The notes: a model not told the origin generated them from the letters alone. DNA of 64,000 nucleotides from Azophilus sp026709365 (GCA_965200175.1 OZ241345.1:2666001-2730000), one strand, 5' to 3'; shown: positions 49,284 to 57,344, numbered from the stretch's first letter. Numbers and translations: made by a program.

Positions 49284-50108
49284 TTAGTCGCCAATCCGGT
49301 ACCAGTAGCGGTAGCGCTCCGCAAAGCCGAGCTTGGCGTAGAGCGACCGGGCGGGCGCATTGTTCTCGCCGACCTGAAGGTAGGCGGTGGCCGCACTCCT
49401 TTCCCGGCCCCAAGCCAATAGGCCTTCCACCAGTTCGGCGCCGAGGCCCTGGCGCCGATGCGCCGGGTGGGTGGCGATGTCGAACAGGCCAACCAGGCCG
49501 CACTCCACGACCCCAAGCCCGCAGGCGAGCGGGTCGCCGCCATCGACAAGCGCCGCGTGGGCGCATTCGGTGCGAATGGCGTTGAGGATTGCGCCGTGCA
49601 GGGGCAGGAGCTTGGCGGGCAATCCGGTCAGCGCCGCGTAGGCGTCCAGCCACTCCTTGCGCGTCAGCAGGGACCAGCGCGGTGAGCGGCTCCCCGCAGC
49701 AACCGGCGCGCTGAGCACTTGGGTGGGGTCGGCGCGCCGATAGCCGCGGCCAGCCAGACAGCGGTCGAGGGGCGCCAACGCCGCATCGTCGGTGATGCGG
49801 AAGACGCTTTGCAGCCGCTCCCGCGCGTAGAGGTTCTCGCAGAACCGCACCTTCTCCTCGATGGGCTGGCTGCCCGGATACAGCGGCGTCACCGAGTTGG
49901 CCCGCTTGGTGAATCCGCGGGCGAAGCGCAGCACCCAGCCGTCGAGCAGCATCTGGTGCAGCGCGGGCCAAGCGTTCAGCGACGCCTCTTCAATGCGCCG
50001 ATTGGACGGCGCCTCTTCAATGCGCCGATTGGACGGCGCCACTTCAGTGCGCCGATTCAGCGGCTCTTCTTCAGTGCGCCGATTCAGCGGCGCGGTGCGC
50101 GCAACCAT
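49284..50108 (-). CDS. GNAT-family N-acetyltransferase with repeat-expanded N-terminus
   Basis: A 274-residue GNAT acetyltransferase. The acetyl-CoA loop is HPAHRRQGLGAELVEGLL near the C-terminus, followed by NNAPARSLYAKLGF. The N-terminal domain includes NAWPALHQMLLDGWVLRFA, TKRANSV and YPGSQPIEEKV, typical of a two-domain GNAT family. The first about 40 residues are four near-identical 9-residue repeats (of the NRRIEEAPS type) encoded by a 27-bp tandem array. The family's natural N-terminus appears to start at the last such unit (RRIEEASLNAWP), so the extension arose by duplication. The substrate is unknown. Confidence 0.82.
   Translation of the reverse strand: MVARTAPLNRRTEEEPLNRRTEVAPSNRRIEEAPSNRRIEEASLNAWPALHQMLLDGWVLRFARGFTKRANSVTPLYPGSQPIEEKVRFCENLYARERLQSVFRITDDAALAPLDRCLAGRGYRRADPTQVLSAPVAAGSRSPRWSLLTRKEWLDAYAALTGLPAKLLPLHGAILNAIRTECAHAALVDGGDPLACGLGVVECGLVGLFDIATHPAHRRQGLGAELVEGLLAWGRERSAATAYLQVGENNAPARSLYAKLGFAERYRYWYRIGD
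49984..50091. repeat. 27-bp tandem repeat, four copies, in the GNAT gene
   Basis: Four in-frame copies: 49984-50010 and 50011-50037 are identical, 50038-50064 and 50065-50091 are diverged. The unit starts GCCTCTTCAATGCGCCGATT. Each adds nine residues to the GNAT N-terminus without changing the frame. Confidence 0.95.
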
Positions 50109-50251
50109 TGCCCGTCTCTTGCTCTCGCCCAGAAACCACTGCCTGGCACCTTAGCAGGCTGCGCAGGCTCAGGCATAGTGTGCGGGAGACCGCCCTTGTC
50201 CAATTCGGACTCAGCGGGAACGGGGCACTCGATGATGTTGTTCAGGCAACC

Positions 50252-50281
50252 TTGAAAATTGAAAGCGTTGCGTCCAATTTT
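50252..50281. promoter_or_regulatory. Imperfect palindrome, first of a pair flanking R1 copy c
   Basis: TGAAAATTG and CAATTTTCA form a perfect nine-base inverted repeat around AAAGCGTTGCGTC. A related, diverged sequence recurs at 50437-50467, immediately before the ATPase gene. It may be a duplicated operator or the target duplication of an inserted element. Confidence 0.3.
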
Positions 50282-50307
50282 CACAACCACAACGAAACGC
50301 GCACTGT

Positions 50308-50432
50308 GCGGGCTCAGAAACATTTCGGAATCCGACCTGCGCGACGAGGCGCACCCGCTTGACGGGAGTTTCGCGCCAGCGAAACCACAACGAGCCGAAG
50401 GTTCGCCGCGACCGTCAGACCGCGCCACTGCG
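50308..50432. repeat. Dispersed intergenic palindromic repeat R1, copy c (one unit)
   Basis: One R1 unit: GGGCTCAGAAACATTTCGGA, then GAGTTTCGCGCCAGCGAAAC, and a tail GTTCGCCGCGACCGTCAGAC that matches in reverse the R1 fragments at 30386 and 14271. It lies in the divergent spacer between the GNAT and AAA_14 genes. Confidence 0.75.
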
Positions 50433-50439
50433 TTAGTTG

Positions 50440-50466
50440 GAAAATTGGACGCATCGCGTCCAGATT
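50440..50466. promoter_or_regulatory. Palindrome immediately upstream of the AAA_14 gene
   Basis: TTGGACGC-ATC-GCGTCCAG has a core of perfect GGACGC/GCGTCC arms. It ends about 20 bases before the ATPase ATG (50486). It looks like an operator, with the start codon soon after. Confidence 0.4.
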
Positions 50467-50485
50467 TCATGGTATTGTGACGGCC

Positions 50486-51634
50486 ATGCTGCCACGCATC
50501 GAACATCGACGCAGCGTCGAGGCCCTATTGGAAGACAGTCCCGTCGTCGCGCTGATCGGGGCCCGTCAAGTGGGCAAGACGACGCTGGCGAGGGAAATCG
50601 CGCAACGGCACTTGCGCGCGCACCTGTTCGATCTTGAGTCCTCGGCCGATGTCGCGCGTCTTGGCGATCCCTTGCTGGCGCTTTCTCGCCTTGAGGGACT
50701 GGTCGTGCTCGACGAGGTGCAGCGGCGCCCGGATCTGTTCCCAACATTGCGCGTTCTGGCGGATCGCCACCCGTTGCCAGCCCGCTTTCTGGTGCTCGGC
50801 AGCGCATCTCCGGACTTGTTGCGGCAAAGTGCGGAGTCGCTTGCGGGCCGCATCGCGCACTACGAACTGCCACCGCTGTCGCTGACGGAGACCGGGGCTG
50901 CGCAAGTGCATGACCTGTGGCTGCGAGGCGGCTTTCCGGCCTCCTTCACCGCGCGCACCGATGCGGCGAGCTATCGCTGGCGGCGGGATTTCGTGCGAAC
51001 CTTCCTGGAGCGGGACATTGCGCAACTGGGCATTAACATCCCCCCAACCACGCTCGAACGCTTCTGGAACATGCTCGCCCACTACCATGCGCAAGTCTGG
51101 AACGGCTCGGAGTTGGGTCGAGCGTTCGGTGTGTCCCACCACGCCGTGCGGCGCTATCTCGAGGCTCTGGAGGCCACGTTCATGGTACGCGTTCTAAAGC
51201 CTTGGAGCGCCAACCTCGGCAAGCGCCAAGTACGGTCCCCCAAAATCTATCTGCGAGATTCAGGCCTGCTTCACCGGCTGCTGGACATAGCCGATCCGGA
51301 GCAGCTTGAGCGGCACCCCAAGGTCGGCGCTTCCTGGGAGGGCTTCATCATCGAAAACGCGATTCGCGCGCTCGGGGCGGAAGACCGGCAATGCTACTTT
51401 TGGGGTGCGCACTCCGGTGCCGAGATCGACCTGCTCGTGCGTCAAGCGGGCCGTCTGCGCGCGCTGGAGGTCAAGCGCACCAGTTCGCCCACCATCACCC
51501 GATCCATGCGCACCGCCGTCGCGGACCTCAAGATCGAAAGCCTCGACGTAATCCATGCCGGCGGAGAGACTTTTCCCCTCGGCCCGGGAATCCGCGCGGT
51601 CGCCGCAGCGCGTATGCTGGAGGACTTGGCCTGA
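50486..51634 (+). CDS. AAA_14 / DUF4143 ATPase (first copy)
   Basis: A 382-residue P-loop ATPase of the AAA_14 plus DUF4143 type. Walker A GARQVGKTT is around residues 28-36, Walker B LVVLDEVQ near residue 75 and the sensor-1 segment FLVLGSASPDL follows. After a central winged-helix region the DUF4143 part has the nuclease-like GAEIDLLVRQAG ... ALEVKRTSSP motif. The ATG at 50486 is preferred over an upstream GTG at 50477. These proteins are frequent in bacteria; their biological role is poorly defined. The stop overlaps the Nudix start by one base. A second, different copy lies at 54167. Confidence 0.9.
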   Translation: MLPRIEHRRSVEALLEDSPVVALIGARQVGKTTLAREIAQRHLRAHLFDLESSADVARLGDPLLALSRLEGLVVLDEVQRRPDLFPTLRVLADRHPLPARFLVLGSASPDLLRQSAESLAGRIAHYELPPLSLTETGAAQVHDLWLRGGFPASFTARTDAASYRWRRDFVRTFLERDIAQLGINIPPTTLERFWNMLAHYHAQVWNGSELGRAFGVSHHAVRRYLEALEATFMVRVLKPWSANLGKRQVRSPKIYLRDSGLLHRLLDIADPEQLERHPKVGASWEGFIIENAIRALGAEDRQCYFWGAHSGAEIDLLVRQAGRLRALEVKRTSSPTITRSMRTAVADLKIESLDVIHAGGETFPLGPGIRAVAAARMLEDLA

Positions 51635-52074
51635 TGGGGAAGCGCCCCAAAAGACAAGGCTTCCCGGTGGTGGTACACGTCATGCTGCTGCGCGGCGAGG
51701 ACGTTTTCCTGCTGCGCCGCGCCGCTACCGGCTTCATGGACGGCTACCTCTGCCTGCCCGGCGGGCACCAGCAGGCCGGCGAGAGCGTCAGCGAGGCGGC
51801 GCGGCGGGAGTGCTTGGAGGAGACGGGCGTGGAGGCGGGCGAGCTGAGGCCCCGCTTCGCCCTGCCCTACCGCTCCGGCCCCCATGCCGGACTCAACTTC
51901 GTCTTTGCGGCGGATGCCTTCGTCGGCGAGCCTGCGGTGGCCGAGCCCGACCTGTTTGACGCCTGCTGCTGGCGGCCTTGCCACGCCCTGCCGGAGCGGG
52001 TCACGCCGTGGCTCATTGAAGCCTTGGCGATGCCCTCGGGGCGGTGGTACCACGAGTTCCATTGGAATCGCTAG
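51634..52074 (+). CDS. Nudix hydrolase
   Basis: A 146-residue Nudix hydrolase with an intact box, G-x5-E-x7-REUxEExGU, seen as GGHQQAGESVSEAARRECL followed by EETGV (about residues 40-64). Substrates are nucleoside diphosphate derivatives. It is translationally coupled to the AAA_14 ATPase by the TGATG overlap. The frame remains open upstream inside the ATPase gene, but the ATG at 51634 is the natural start. It precedes mdh. Confidence 0.93.
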   Translation: MGKRPKRQGFPVVVHVMLLRGEDVFLLRRAATGFMDGYLCLPGGHQQAGESVSEAARRECLEETGVEAGELRPRFALPYRSGPHAGLNFVFAADAFVGEPAVAEPDLFDACCWRPCHALPERVTPWLIEALAMPSGRWYHEFHWNR

Positions 52075-52144
52075 AATGCCCTTTTTGGAAATCGTCTCTC
52101 CTTAGAGGCCAACACTTGGAAACCACCACGTTTTGGATGCCGCC

Positions 52145-53143
52145 ATGAAAGAACCCGTTCGAGTGACCGTCACCGGCGCCGCTGGCCAGATCGGCTACGC
52201 ACTGCTGTTCCGCATCGCCGCCGGCGAGATGCTGGGCAGGGACCAGCCCGTGATTCTCCACCTCCTGGAAATCACCCCGGCGCTCGGCGCCCTGCGCGGC
52301 GTCGCCATGGAACTCGACGACTGCGCCTTCCCGCTGCTGCGCGGCCTGGTGCAAACCGACGATGCGGAGGTGGCTTTCGGCGATGCGGACTACGCCCTGC
52401 TGGTGGGTTCGCGCCCGCGCACCAAGGGCATGGAGCGCAAGGACCTGCTGGAGGCCAACGCCGCCATCTTCTCGGTGCAGGGCAAGGCCCTGAACGACAA
52501 CGCAGCCCGCGACGTGCGGGTACTGGTGGTCGGCAACCCCGCCAACACCAACTGCCTGATCGCCCAGCGCAACGCCCCGGACCTCAATCCGCGCCACTTC
52601 ACCGCCATGACCCGCCTGGACCACAACCGAGCGGTCGCCCTGTTGGCGCAGAAGGCCGGCGCCCACGCGACTGACGTCGAGGGCCTGTGCATATGGGGGA
52701 ACCACTCATCCACCCAGTACCCGGACCTGCACCAAGCCAAGGTCGCCGGCCAGGCCGCCATGGGCCTGATCGAGGCGGCTTGGTACGCCGAGACGTTCAT
52801 CCCCAAGGTCCAGCAGCGGGGTGCGGCCATCATTGAGGCCCGGGGCGCATCGAGTGCCGCCTCCGCCGCCAACGCCGCCATCGAGCACATGCGCGACTGG
52901 GCCTTGGGCGCGGATGGCGTACTGAGCATGGGGGTGCGTTCGGATGGCGCCTACGGCATCGCCGAGGGCTTGATCTACTCCTTCCCGGTGCGCTGCCAAG
53001 GCGGCGACTGGCGCATCGTCGATGGCATCGACGTCAACGACTTCAGCCGCGAGCGGATGCAGGCGACGGAGAACGAACTGGCGGCGGAGCGCGACGCGGT
53101 GGCGCACCTGCTACCCGCGTCCGCGTCGCCTGCGGCGACGTGA
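52145..53143 (+). CDS. mdh: Malate dehydrogenase
   Basis: A 332-residue NAD-dependent malate dehydrogenase of the cytosolic/MdhA type. The N-terminal dinucleotide motif VTGAAGQIGYALL, the LLEITPALGALRGVAMELDD region, GSRPRTKGMERKDLLEAN substrate loop, VVGNPANTN, and the catalytic WGNHSSTQYPD histidine are all present. It interconverts malate and oxaloacetate in the TCA cycle. The ATG at 52145 is chosen; an in-frame TTG lies 12 bases upstream. Its last bases are the first part of the 95-bp tandem array, which begins at its stop codon. Confidence 0.96.
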   Translation: MKEPVRVTVTGAAGQIGYALLFRIAAGEMLGRDQPVILHLLEITPALGALRGVAMELDDCAFPLLRGLVQTDDAEVAFGDADYALLVGSRPRTKGMERKDLLEANAAIFSVQGKALNDNAARDVRVLVVGNPANTNCLIAQRNAPDLNPRHFTAMTRLDHNRAVALLAQKAGAHATDVEGLCIWGNHSSTQYPDLHQAKVAGQAAMGLIEAAWYAETFIPKVQQRGAAIIEARGASSAASAANAAIEHMRDWALGADGVLSMGVRSDGAYGIAEGLIYSFPVRCQGGDWRIVDGIDVNDFSRERMQATENELAAERDAVAHLLPASASPAAT

Positions 53144-53606
53144 TCGAGTTGCTGCGCGAACAAGTTCGCGTTCGAGTTGCTGCGCAACTCGGCGCCGACG
53201 GGGGCGGGGCATTGGGCATTCGCCTTGCGGCGACGTGATCGGGTTGCTGCGCGAGCAGGCTCGCGTTCGAGTTGCTGCGCAACTCGGCGCCGACGGGGGC
53301 GGGGCATCGGGCATTCGCCTGGCGGCGGCGCGTTCGGGTTGCTGCGCGAGCAGGCTCGCGTTCGAGTTGCTGCGCAACTCGGCGCCGACGGGGGCGGGGC
53401 ATTGGGCATTCGCCTTGCGGCGACGTGATCGGGTTGCTGCGCGAGCAGGCTCGCGTTCGAGTTGCTGCGCAACTCGGCGCCGACGGGGGCGGGCATCGGG
53501 CATTCGCCTGGCGGCGGCGCGTTCGGGTTGCTGCGCGAGCAGGCTCGCGTTCGAGTTGCTGCGCAACTGCGCGAGCAGGCTCGCGTTCGAGTTGCTGCGC
53601 AACTCG
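53141..53606. repeat. 95-bp tandem repeat array with hairpins, about 4.9 copies
   Basis: Units start at 53141, 53236, 53331, 53426 and 53520 (period 95, the fourth 94). Units end alternately in type A (CTTGCGGCGACGTGATCG) and type B (CTGGCGGCGGCGCGTTCG), so the higher-order period is 190. Each unit contains two perfect hairpins, CGCGAGC-AG-GCTCGCG and GAGTTGC-TGC-GCAACTC; the last unit is partial and repeats the hairpin pair. The A-type end matches the last codons of mdh, showing the array's origin. No gene was accepted on either strand here. Confidence 0.95.
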
Positions 53607-53647
53607 ACGAGAAGTGATGGGATTTCGTCATTTGCAAGGAGGACACC

Positions 53648-54097
53648 GTGAGGATTCCTGAGCCTCTGTTCAAGATCATCAACCCGGCCATCGGCCTGCT
53701 GCTGAGTTCGCCGGCGCACTTCCTGATGAGCGGCAGCCTGCTGCTGATCACCTTCACCGGAGTCCGGTCGGGACGCTCCTACAGCACCCCGCTGCGCTAC
53801 GTCCGCGACGGCCAGACCATCCGCTGCTTCACCAGCAAGGACACCCGGTGGTGGCGCAATCTGCGGCAGGGCGCAAAGGTCTGGCTCACCCTGCAAGGCG
53901 TCCGCGCTCCCTACCAAGCAGCCGTCATCGTCGATGAGCCCGACCGAGTCCGTGAATTGCTGACCGCCTACCTGCGCCAACATCCCGGGGATGCGGCCTA
54001 CCATGACGTGGCAGTGTCGAGGAATGGCGAGTTGTCCGAGCAGGACATGGACCGCGCCGTCAGCCACGCCGTCGTCATGGAGGCTCGCCCCGCCTGA
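53648..54097 (+). CDS. Nitroreductase/deazaflavin-type DUF385 protein
   Basis: A 149-residue protein of the DUF385 family (F420H2- or flavin-dependent reductases with a split beta-barrel). Typical pieces are LITFTGVRSGRSYSTPLRYV, FTSKDTRWWRNLRQGAKVWL and the helix after VDEPDRVRELL. The start is GTG at 53648, decided by a perfect AAGGAGG five bases upstream. Whether a cofactor of F420 type exists in this organism cannot be seen. It stands between the 95-bp array and the second AAA_14 gene. Confidence 0.75.
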   Translation: MRIPEPLFKIINPAIGLLLSSPAHFLMSGSLLLITFTGVRSGRSYSTPLRYVRDGQTIRCFTSKDTRWWRNLRQGAKVWLTLQGVRAPYQAAVIVDEPDRVRELLTAYLRQHPGDAAYHDVAVSRNGELSEQDMDRAVSHAVVMEARPA

Positions 54098-54166
54098 ATT
54101 TCCGGCTGCACTTGAGAAGTCCGATTTCGGCTAATATGGAGCCAGCTACCAGATTGGCCGACAACC

Positions 54167-55390
54167 ATGTACAAGCCGCGAACTCTCTCGCACACCATCC
54201 ACCGCGTTTCCGGCGCCTTTCCCATCCTCTTCCTGACTGGCCCCCGCCAAGTGGGCAAAACCACACTGCTTGAGCATTGCGGCGGCGACCGAGGCTACGT
54301 GACGCTTGACGACCTGGAGCAGCGCGAGATCGCCCGCAACGATCCGGCGCTGTTTCTGCAAATGCACCCCGCGCCAGCCACCATCGATGAAGTGCATTAC
54401 GCGCCGCAACTCTTCGGCCAACTCAAGCTCGCCGTGGACCGAGCTAAGCAGCCCGGCATGTATTGGCTGACCGGATCGCAGAAGTTCCACCTCATGCAGG
54501 GCATCACCGAAACCTTGGCGGGCCGGGTGGCGATCATCGACCTGCTGGGCTTCTCGCAGGCTGAAATCGACGGCCGCGCCGAGTCCAGCGAGCCGTTCGC
54601 GCCCACCGATGATTGGCTGACCAACGCCAAGGCCGCGGCAGGCGCGCCGAAGCCGTTGATGGACATCTATCAGCGGATTTGGCTCGGCGCATTCCCCGGA
54701 CCCGTGCTTGGGGGCGAGGCGATGCGCGACATCTTCTACAGTTCGTACATCCAGACCTATATCCAACGGGACGTGCGCGCCCTGTCCCGCGTGGGCGATG
54801 AACTCGCCTTTCACCGGCTTTTGCGCGCCGCGGCCGCCCGCACCGGCCAACTGGTCAACTTCGCTGATCTGGCCCGGGACGTGGAAGTCGATCAAAAGAC
54901 GGTCAAGGCGTGGCTGTCGATATTGGAGACCGCCGGCCTCATCCACCTGCTGCGTCCCTATCACAGCAATCTCACCAAGCGGCTGGTCAAGACGCCGAAG
55001 CTCCACTTCCTCGATACTGGACTTTGCGCCTACCTGACAGGATGGTCGTCGCCGCAAACGCTCGAGGCAGGCGCTCTATCCGGCGCCATTTTGGAAACTT
55101 GGATGTTCGCCGAGATTTTGAAGAGCTATTGGCACAATGGCTTGGAAGCCCGGTTCCACTTCTACCGGGACAAGGACCGACGGGAGGTGGACCTGCTGAT
55201 CGAGCGGGACAACCAAATCCACCCCGTTGAGTTCAAGAAGACCGCCTCCCCAAGCCAGTCCGCCACGGCAAGCTTCTCCGCCTTGGCGAGGCTCGGCAAG
55301 CCGCTCGGGCCGGGCGCCGTGGTCTGCCTCAAGGAGACTGATGCAAGGCTCGCCAAGGATATTGTCGCCATCCCCGCCGGGCTGCTTTAG
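54167..55390 (+). CDS. AAA_14 / DUF4143 ATPase (second copy)
   Basis: A 407-residue P-loop ATPase of the same class as that at 50486 but clearly diverged. Walker A GPRQVGKTT is near residue 26, Walker B ATIDEVHY near residue 71, and the sensor segment YWLTGSQKFHL follows. The C-terminal DUF4143 part ends with a PD-(D/E)xK-like EVDLLIERD ... VEFKKTASPS motif. The ATG at 54167 is well placed after the DUF385 gene. Two such genes within 4 kb may be paralogues of a mobile or toxin-like group. The function is unknown. Confidence 0.9.
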   Translation: MYKPRTLSHTIHRVSGAFPILFLTGPRQVGKTTLLEHCGGDRGYVTLDDLEQREIARNDPALFLQMHPAPATIDEVHYAPQLFGQLKLAVDRAKQPGMYWLTGSQKFHLMQGITETLAGRVAIIDLLGFSQAEIDGRAESSEPFAPTDDWLTNAKAAAGAPKPLMDIYQRIWLGAFPGPVLGGEAMRDIFYSSYIQTYIQRDVRALSRVGDELAFHRLLRAAAARTGQLVNFADLARDVEVDQKTVKAWLSILETAGLIHLLRPYHSNLTKRLVKTPKLHFLDTGLCAYLTGWSSPQTLEAGALSGAILETWMFAEILKSYWHNGLEARFHFYRDKDRREVDLLIERDNQIHPVEFKKTASPSQSATASFSALARLGKPLGPGAVVCLKETDARLAKDIVAIPAGLL

Positions 55391-55673
55391 CAAAACTTGT
55401 GGACAAGTGGTTCTGAGGGCGGCTCGCCGTCATGAAGCACTCCTGGAGGGTTTTGTCCACATCGACAAGCCAGAAGGTTTGCAGCGTCAAGCCGAATTCG
55501 CCGCTCAACTTAATGCTGCTCGGCGTCAGGCGGAACGGAATGAGCAGATAGAACAAACTCAAGAGCATGAACGAGCTAACGCGAGCGGGCTGTGCCCTGT
55601 GCTAAAGACGATCAACATAGCTAAATTGACCAAACTAGTCACTTTTAGTGTTGTCAACTGTTGTCAACCATCT
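55391..55673 (+). other. Spacer with possible gene remnant and antitoxin control region
   Basis: One plus-strand frame reads like protein (HIDKPEGLQRQAEFAAQLNA, followed by a Glu/Gln-rich stretch) but has no start, so it may be a remnant. Closer to the antitoxin, TTGACC (55626-55631) could be a -35. Two direct copies of TTGTCAAC (55651-55658 and 55661-55668) lie just before its ATG and look like an autoregulatory operator. Confidence 0.35.
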
Positions 55674-55919
55674 ATGCAACTCGTATCAGCTTCTGAGGCA
55701 AAGCAGCGGTTTGCGGCTCTTTTGGACGCCGTCCAGCGCGAACCCGTGACGATTCGACGCCAGAAACGGGAAGTGGCGGTAGTCCTTTCCCCGGCGGACT
55801 ATCGACGGTTAACGGGCACCAACATTGAGATGTTCCAGCGCTTTTGCGATGGTGTTTCTGAAAGCGCGAAGGCTCGCGGCATGAGTGAGAAGGAACTCAA
55901 CGCCTGCCCTCAGTCGTAG
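55674..55919 (+). CDS. Phd/YefM-family antitoxin, no toxin partner seen
   Basis: An 81-residue Phd/YefM antitoxin-type protein. The N-terminal DNA-binding part is visible (SASEAKQRFAALLDAVQRE, then PVTIRRQKREVAVVLSP and ADYRRL). The C-terminal tail that would wrap a toxin follows. The start is the ATG at 55674, just after the operator-like direct repeats. Its 3' end overlaps the convergent oppF stop by 10 bases, and no toxin gene lies on either side, so it is solitary. It could still act as an orphan regulator or neutralise a toxin elsewhere. Confidence 0.8.
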   Translation: MQLVSASEAKQRFAALLDAVQREPVTIRRQKREVAVVLSPADYRRLTGTNIEMFQRFCDGVSESAKARGMSEKELNACPQS

Positions 55920-56875
55920 AGGTGGCAAGCCACCAAGCGCTCGCTCTCCGCCGCCAGGGGCTTCAGTTGGGGCCTTTGCGCCCGGCACCGCGCCATCGCT
56001 TCGGGGCAGCGGTCGGCGAACCGGCAGCCGGGGGGCAGGTTGACCGGCGAGGGGATTTCGCCCCGGATGGCCGTTGAGGGGCGCTCTCGCTCGGATTGGG
56101 GGTCCGGCTCCGGGTTGGAACCGACCAGCACTTGGGTGTAGGGGTGGCGCGGCTCGAAGAACACCTCGTCCGCCTTGCCCACCTCCACAAGGGAGCCGAG
56201 GTACATCACCGCCATGCGGTCGCTGACGTAGCGGACCATGGACAGGTCGTGAGCGATGAACAGCAGGGTCAGGCCCATCGACGCCTTGAGGTCGTCGAGC
56301 AGGTTGATCACCTGGGCTTGGACGGAGACGTCCAGCGCCGATATCGGCTCATCGCAGACCACGAACTCGGGCTCCAGGATCAGCGCCCGGGCGACGCCGA
56401 TGCGCTGCCGCTGACCGCCGGAGAACTCGTGGGGATAGCGCGATCGGTGGTCGGCGGCAAGCCCCACGCGCGCGAGCCAAGTAGCCACCCGCTCGCGGAT
56501 CTCGCCCCCCGTGAGCGACGAGTGCAGCCTTAGGCCCTCACCGATGATCTCGCCCACGGTCATGCGCGGGTTCAGCGAGGAGTAGGGATCCTGGAAGATC
56601 ATCTGCATGTGCGGCGCGTAGCGCTCGAAGTCCCGCTGGCGGTAGCGGCGCGGCAGCGCCTGCCCCTTGAACGAGACGCTGCCGCCGGTCTTGTCGTGCA
56701 GGCCCACCAGGGCCTTGCCGAAGGTCGATTTGCCGGAGCCGGACTCCCCCACCAAGCCGACGATCTCCCGTTCATTGATGGCGAGGCTCACATCGTCCAC
56801 GGCATGCACGTGCCGGCCCCCGCCCAAATCGAAGTGCTTGGTCAGATTGCTGGCTTCAACCACGGGGCCGTTCAT
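55910..56875 (-). CDS. Oligopeptide/dipeptide ABC transporter ATPase (OppF/DppF type)
   Basis: A 321-residue ABC ATPase of the OppF/DppF class. Walker A GESGSGKST, Q-loop MIFQDPYSSLNPRMTV, signature SGGQRQRIG, Walker B FVVCDEPISALD and the H-loop FIAHDLS are intact. The C-terminal oligopeptide-HPY domain (YTQVLVGSNP ... PPGCRFADRCPEA) with its cysteine cluster is present. The start is the ATG at 56875; a longer frame to 57175 would be spurious and run through repeat R2. Its permease, binding-protein and OppD partners are absent from the window, so it is an orphan or the end of a distant operon. Confidence 0.9.
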   Translation of the reverse strand: MNGPVVEASNLTKHFDLGGGRHVHAVDDVSLAINEREIVGLVGESGSGKSTFGKALVGLHDKTGGSVSFKGQALPRRYRQRDFERYAPHMQMIFQDPYSSLNPRMTVGEIIGEGLRLHSSLTGGEIRERVATWLARVGLAADHRSRYPHEFSGGQRQRIGVARALILEPEFVVCDEPISALDVSVQAQVINLLDDLKASMGLTLLFIAHDLSMVRYVSDRMAVMYLGSLVEVGKADEVFFEPRHPYTQVLVGSNPEPDPQSERERPSTAIRGEIPSPVNLPPGCRFADRCPEAMARCRAQRPQLKPLAAESERLVACHLYD

Positions 56876-56960
56876 GGGAGCCTCGATCCCGAGGAATCGG
56901 GCGCAGACGTGCAGGAAACTAGCGCTCTTCCACCGGGACGGCAAGCGCTTGGACCAATGG

Positions 56961-57056
56961 TGCTTCGCGCCGTCCGAGGGCGGAAACTCGCTCCGTGGGC
57001 CGTCGCTCGAACCCAGCGGATTCCCGGAGCGAGGGCGTCCCGCCCCGCAAGAAGGC
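56961..57056. repeat. Dispersed palindromic repeat R2, copy near oppF
   Basis: Contains GGAAACTCGCTCCGTGGGCC, the matching CCCGGAGCGAGGGCGTCCCG and an intervening CTCGAACCCAGCGGATT. It corresponds to the copies at 14337-14609. It lies about 90 bases upstream of the oppF start in the 5' region. Confidence 0.6.
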
Positions 57057-57212
57057 TGCGGCACCACATCGGGGCGATAATGAAGTGGGCGGTGGTGCAG
57101 GGCCTCCGCCAGGACAACCCAGCCAGCGACGCCATCTCCGCCGCGCTGCCGAGGGCCGGGGCGAGCATCGAGCACCGCAGGGCCCTGCCGAAGGGGAGGG
57201 CCTTCCCGTCAT

Positions 57213-57344
57213 TCACAAGAGCGTTGCGATGACCGCAAAGGCTGCCGCTGCGGAGAGCACGATCACGGCGACCAGCTTGGTGGTGTACCACCAGTCCCGG
57301 TCGATCTTGACTCCGCTGCTCAGGACGTCATGTCGTTGCAGCAT
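57213..57344 (-). CDS. 43-residue single-span membrane protein
   Basis: A tiny gene, ATG at 57344, stop at 57213. A perfect AGGAGG seven bases upstream overlaps the stop of the previous gene, so it is translationally coupled. The product begins MLQRHDVLSSGVKIDRDWWY and ends with a single transmembrane helix (LVAVIVLSAAAAFAVIATLL). Its family is unknown to me. It follows an 82-residue coiled-coil/transmembrane protein by 9 bases. Confidence 0.7.
   Translation of the reverse strand: MLQRHDVLSSGVKIDRDWWYTTKLVAVIVLSAAAAFAVIATLL

Noticed and set aside
53141..53606. CRISPR array
   Set aside because: The unit is 95 bases with no unique spacers; both halves of the unit repeat, and no cas gene is near.
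53022..54067. Open frames on both strands through the 95-bp array (53022-53651 plus, 53111-54067 minus)
   Set aside because: They arise from the tandem repeat; the proteins are periodic and have no signal, domain or start site, and the plus strand holds the real DUF385 gene.
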